DNA from: Thaumasiovibrio sp043421945
GTDB taxonomy: Bacteria > Pseudomonadota > Gammaproteobacteria > Enterobacterales > Vibrionaceae
Assembly (NCBI GenBank): GCA_043421945.1
Contig: JBHOGO010000006.1
Coordinates: forward strand, 1 to 64,000
Reading direction: 5' to 3'
DNA: 64,000 nucleotides
Within the stretch, counting starts at the first letter, position 1, and each line of letters starts with the position of its first letter. Below the pieces are notes generated by a model. The model made no database searches. It was not told the origin of the DNA and saw only the letters and a list, made by a program, of their open reading frames with translations. This document shows positions 62,375-64,000 of the stretch, piece after piece. Made by a program: the position numbers and the translations under genes.

Positions 62375-62459
62375 ACGTCACCACACTCAAAAATTTATAT
62401 AACAATTCAAAAAATCAGAGAACAAACTTGATTCAAATTAAGTTTCTATCAAAATCTTT

Positions 62460-62468
62460 TGTTATAAT
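62460..62468 (+). promoter_or_regulatory. Extended -10 promoter for the candidate RNA
   Basis: TGTTATAAT: an extended -10 TG one base before a perfect TATAAT. A -35 is not clear. The predicted start is near 62475, on the + strand, away from yfbV. Confidence 0.7.
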
Positions 62469-62474
62469 GCTCAA

Positions 62475-62589
62475 CAATCGCTATCCTTAGCACGCCTATC
62501 ACTCATTGTTGCTCGTAATTCAGATTACCGCAACTATAGGCTAGACCTCAAGGATGAGCAAAAACATGGGTTCCCCGTGTTTTTTTTTA
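62475..62589 (+). ncRNA. Candidate structured RNA between yfbV and ackA with its own terminator
   Basis: Three nested helices can be drawn by hand. P1: GCTATCCTT (62480-62488) with AAGGAT and AGC (62550-62559, one bulged G). P2: GCCTAT (62494-62499) with ATAGGC (62536-62541). P3: GTTGC and GTAAT with ATTAC and GCAAC (62508-62534) around a TCAG loop. A terminator stem ACATGGG/CCCGTGT (62564-62580) and nine T follow. It starts at an extended -10 promoter. A separate ackA promoter lies further downstream. It may be a small RNA or an attenuator leader. It matches no RNA family I know. Confidence 0.55.
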
Positions 62590-62631
62590 TGGAAAGAAAG
62601 AATTTTAGCCAATGATAAGGTAGGCAAATAG

Positions 62632-62661
62632 TTGCCACCTGTTCTATTGGTAATTTATTAT
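62632..62661 (+). promoter_or_regulatory. Candidate sigma70 promoter for ackA
   Basis: TTGCCA, 18 bases, TATTAT. The start would be near 62668, giving a leader of about 35 nt. It lies past the terminator of the candidate RNA, so ackA need not depend on read-through. Confidence 0.6.
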
Positions 62662-62702
62662 GTTGGATATCAACTCCTCAGAAAGACTATAGGTAATCTC
62701 AC

Positions 62703-63899
62703 ATGTCTAAGCTGGTTTTAGTACTAAACTGTGGTAGCTCTTCTTTAAAATTTGCTATCGTTGACGCCGTTTCTGGTGACGAACACCTTACAGGCCTAGC
62801 AGAGTGTCTACACCTGCCAGAAGCTCGCATCAAGTGGAAACTTGACGGCAAGCACGAAGCACAACTAGGTGACGGCGCAGCTCACGAAGAAGCACTAGCA
62901 TTCATGGTAGAAAGCATCATCGCTTCTAAGCCAGAGCTAGCAGCTAACCTAGCAGCTATCGGTCACCGTGTTGTTCACGGTGGTGAGAAGTTCACTAAAT
63001 CTGCTCTTATCGATGACGCAGTACTTAAAGGTATCGAAGAGTGTTCTGCACTAGCACCTCTTCATAACCCTGCTCACATCATCGGTATTAACGCTGCTAA
63101 GAAAGCATTCCCAGCACTGAAAAACGTTGCTGTTTTTGATACTGCTTTCCACCAGACAATGCCTGAAGAAGCGTATCTATACGCACTTCCGTACAACCTA
63201 TACACTGATCACGCGATCCGTCGTTACGGTATGCACGGTACTTCTCACCTGTTCATCACTCGTGAAACAGCTAAACTACTTAACAAGCCAGAAGATGAAC
63301 TAAACATCATCAACTGTCACCTAGGTAACGGCGCTTCTGTTTGTGCTATCAAGAACGGTCAATCTGTAGATACTTCTATGGGTCTTACTCCTCTTGAAGG
63401 CCTAGTAATGGGTACGCGTTGTGGTGATATCGATCCTGCGATCATCTTCCACCTACACGACAGCCTTGGTTACTCTGTTGAGAAAATCAACGACATGCTA
63501 ACAAAAGAGTCTGGCCTTGCAGGTCTAACTCAAGTGACTTCTGACTGTCGTTTCGTTGAAGACAACTACGGCGAGAAAGAAGAAGCAACACGTGCGATGG
63601 ACGTATTCTGTCACCGTCTAGCGAAATACGTTGCAGGCTACACTGCGACTCTAGATGGTCGTCTAGACGCAATCACATTCACAGGTGGCATCGGTGAAAA
63701 CTCTGGCCCAATCCGTGAGATGGTTCTTAACCGTCTAGCGATCCTTGGTGTTGAAGTTGACGGCGAAGCAAACCTGAAAGCACGCTTCGGTAAAGAAGGC
63801 GTGATCACGACTGCAAACAGCCGTGTACCAGCAATGGTTGTTTCAACTAACGAAGAATTGGTTATCGCAGAAGATACAGCTCGTCTAGCTGAAATCTAA
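62703..63899 (+). CDS. ackA: Acetate kinase
   Basis: 398 residues. It interconverts acetyl phosphate and ADP with acetate and ATP. Family signatures are VLNCGSSSLKFAIVD at the start, IGHRVVHGGEKF, the HLGNGASVCAIKNG phosphate loop and FTGGIGENSGPIREMV. Codon use is very biased, as for pflB and tig. pta usually follows, but the window ends about 100 bases later. Confidence 0.98.
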   Translation: MSKLVLVLNCGSSSLKFAIVDAVSGDEHLTGLAECLHLPEARIKWKLDGKHEAQLGDGAAHEEALAFMVESIIASKPELAANLAAIGHRVVHGGEKFTKSALIDDAVLKGIEECSALAPLHNPAHIIGINAAKKAFPALKNVAVFDTAFHQTMPEEAYLYALPYNLYTDHAIRRYGMHGTSHLFITRETAKLLNKPEDELNIINCHLGNGASVCAIKNGQSVDTSMGLTPLEGLVMGTRCGDIDPAIIFHLHDSLGYSVEKINDMLTKESGLAGLTQVTSDCRFVEDNYGEKEEATRAMDVFCHRLAKYVAGYTATLDGRLDAITFTGGIGENSGPIREMVLNRLAILGVEVDGEANLKARFGKEGVITTANSRVPAMVVSTNEELVIAEDTARLAEI

Positions 63900-63910
63900 T
63901 CTGAGTTAAT

Positions 63911-63943
63911 CTAAACGGCTAGCCCTTGGCTAGCCGTTTTTAT
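63911..63943 (+). terminator. Hairpin with T-run after ackA
   Basis: AAACGGCTAGCC and GGCTAGCCGTTT pair around CTT, followed by TTTATAT. If pta follows, it would reduce its transcription or pta has its own promoter. A second inverted repeat, GTGACC with GGTCAC, is at 63956-63972. Confidence 0.85.
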
Positions 63944-64000
63944 ATCAGCTTCCCCGTGACCCCATCGGTCACTTCTCCTATTTTGAGAGGAATTCATCGT

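Noticed and set aside
62554..62631. A 25-codon reading frame starting MSKNMGSPCFF that overlaps the RNA terminator before ackA
   Set aside because: Its start is only two bases after AAGG, so the ribosome site spacing is wrong, and much of it is the terminator T-run. I see no sign of a coding constraint, though a leader peptide cannot be ruled out fully.

Overview
The window reads as a stretch of chromosome from a marine gammaproteobacterium, most probably a member of the Vibrionaceae. The basis is the gene families and their order: ppiD-hupB-lon-clpX-clpP-tig, truA-accD-folC-dedD-cvpA-purF, rfaH-galU, an RssB-type regulator, a TrpXYZ-like ABC operon and yfbV-ackA, with moderate GC content. 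I cannot name the genus from the sequence alone. Nearly all of it is ordinary housekeeping DNA with tightly packed genes. The only mobile DNA seen is a pair of IS630-type transposase ends at the left edge, next to the 4.5S RNA gene.

Layout. 1-3.4 kb: IS630 remnants, 4.5S RNA (ffs), a membrane protein, an alkyltransferase-like protein, a YbaY-like lipoprotein and tesB. 3.4-5.1 kb: an Lrp-type regulator divergent from a PLP enzyme of the cysteine synthase fold, probably a cysteine-detoxification pair. 5.1-8.3 kb: queC, a ComEA-like protein and ppiD. 8.5-15 kb: the protein quality-control block hupB, lon, clpX, clpP and tig, with a clear heat-shock (sigma32) promoter before lon. 15.3-23.3 kb: a BCCT transporter, tRNA-Arg(TCT), folD, galU, rfaH, rssB, a LysR regulator and a Yip1-like protein. 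23.4-29.5 kb: purF, cvpA, dedD, folC, accD and truA. 29.6-32.9 kb: a basic-amino-acid ABC transporter. 33.3-37.3 kb: a diguanylate cyclase, a large lipoprotein and a TPR-like protein with a hexanucleotide repeat. 37.9-42.9 kb: a DUF3360 permease, pflB and pflA. 43.1-47.4 kb: a periplasmic-binding-like protein with an outer-membrane barrel, fhs and yfbU. 47.6-52.2 kb: a PgtB/PgtA-like two-component pair and rlmA. 52.6-56.4 kb: a TrpXYZ-like ABC operon and an orphan solute-binding protein. 56.5-61.7 kb: an RND pump operon with its TetR repressor and an AcrR-type operator. 61.9-64 kb: yfbV, a candidate structured RNA and ackA.

How the genes connect. Three PurR-type operators lie before folD, cvpA-purF and fhs, so one-carbon supply (FolD, formate-THF ligase) and the first step of purine synthesis appear to be one regulon. 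Pyruvate formate-lyase makes formate, which Fhs can capture, and acetyl-CoA, which leads to acetate through AckA. An FNR-like site sits at class II spacing before the DUF3360 permease, which occupies the place before pflB where focA is found in enteric bacteria.

Most unusual items: (1) a roughly 115-nt RNA candidate with three nested helices, an extended -10 promoter and its own terminator between yfbV and ackA; (2) an NtrC-like response regulator whose AAA+ domain has lost the residues needed to act on sigma54; (3) the DUF3360 permease linked to pfl; (4) a two-gene envelope cassette (single-domain PstS-like protein plus barrel); (5) short tandem repeats that include or follow stop codons, and a 9-copy hexamer inside a coding region.
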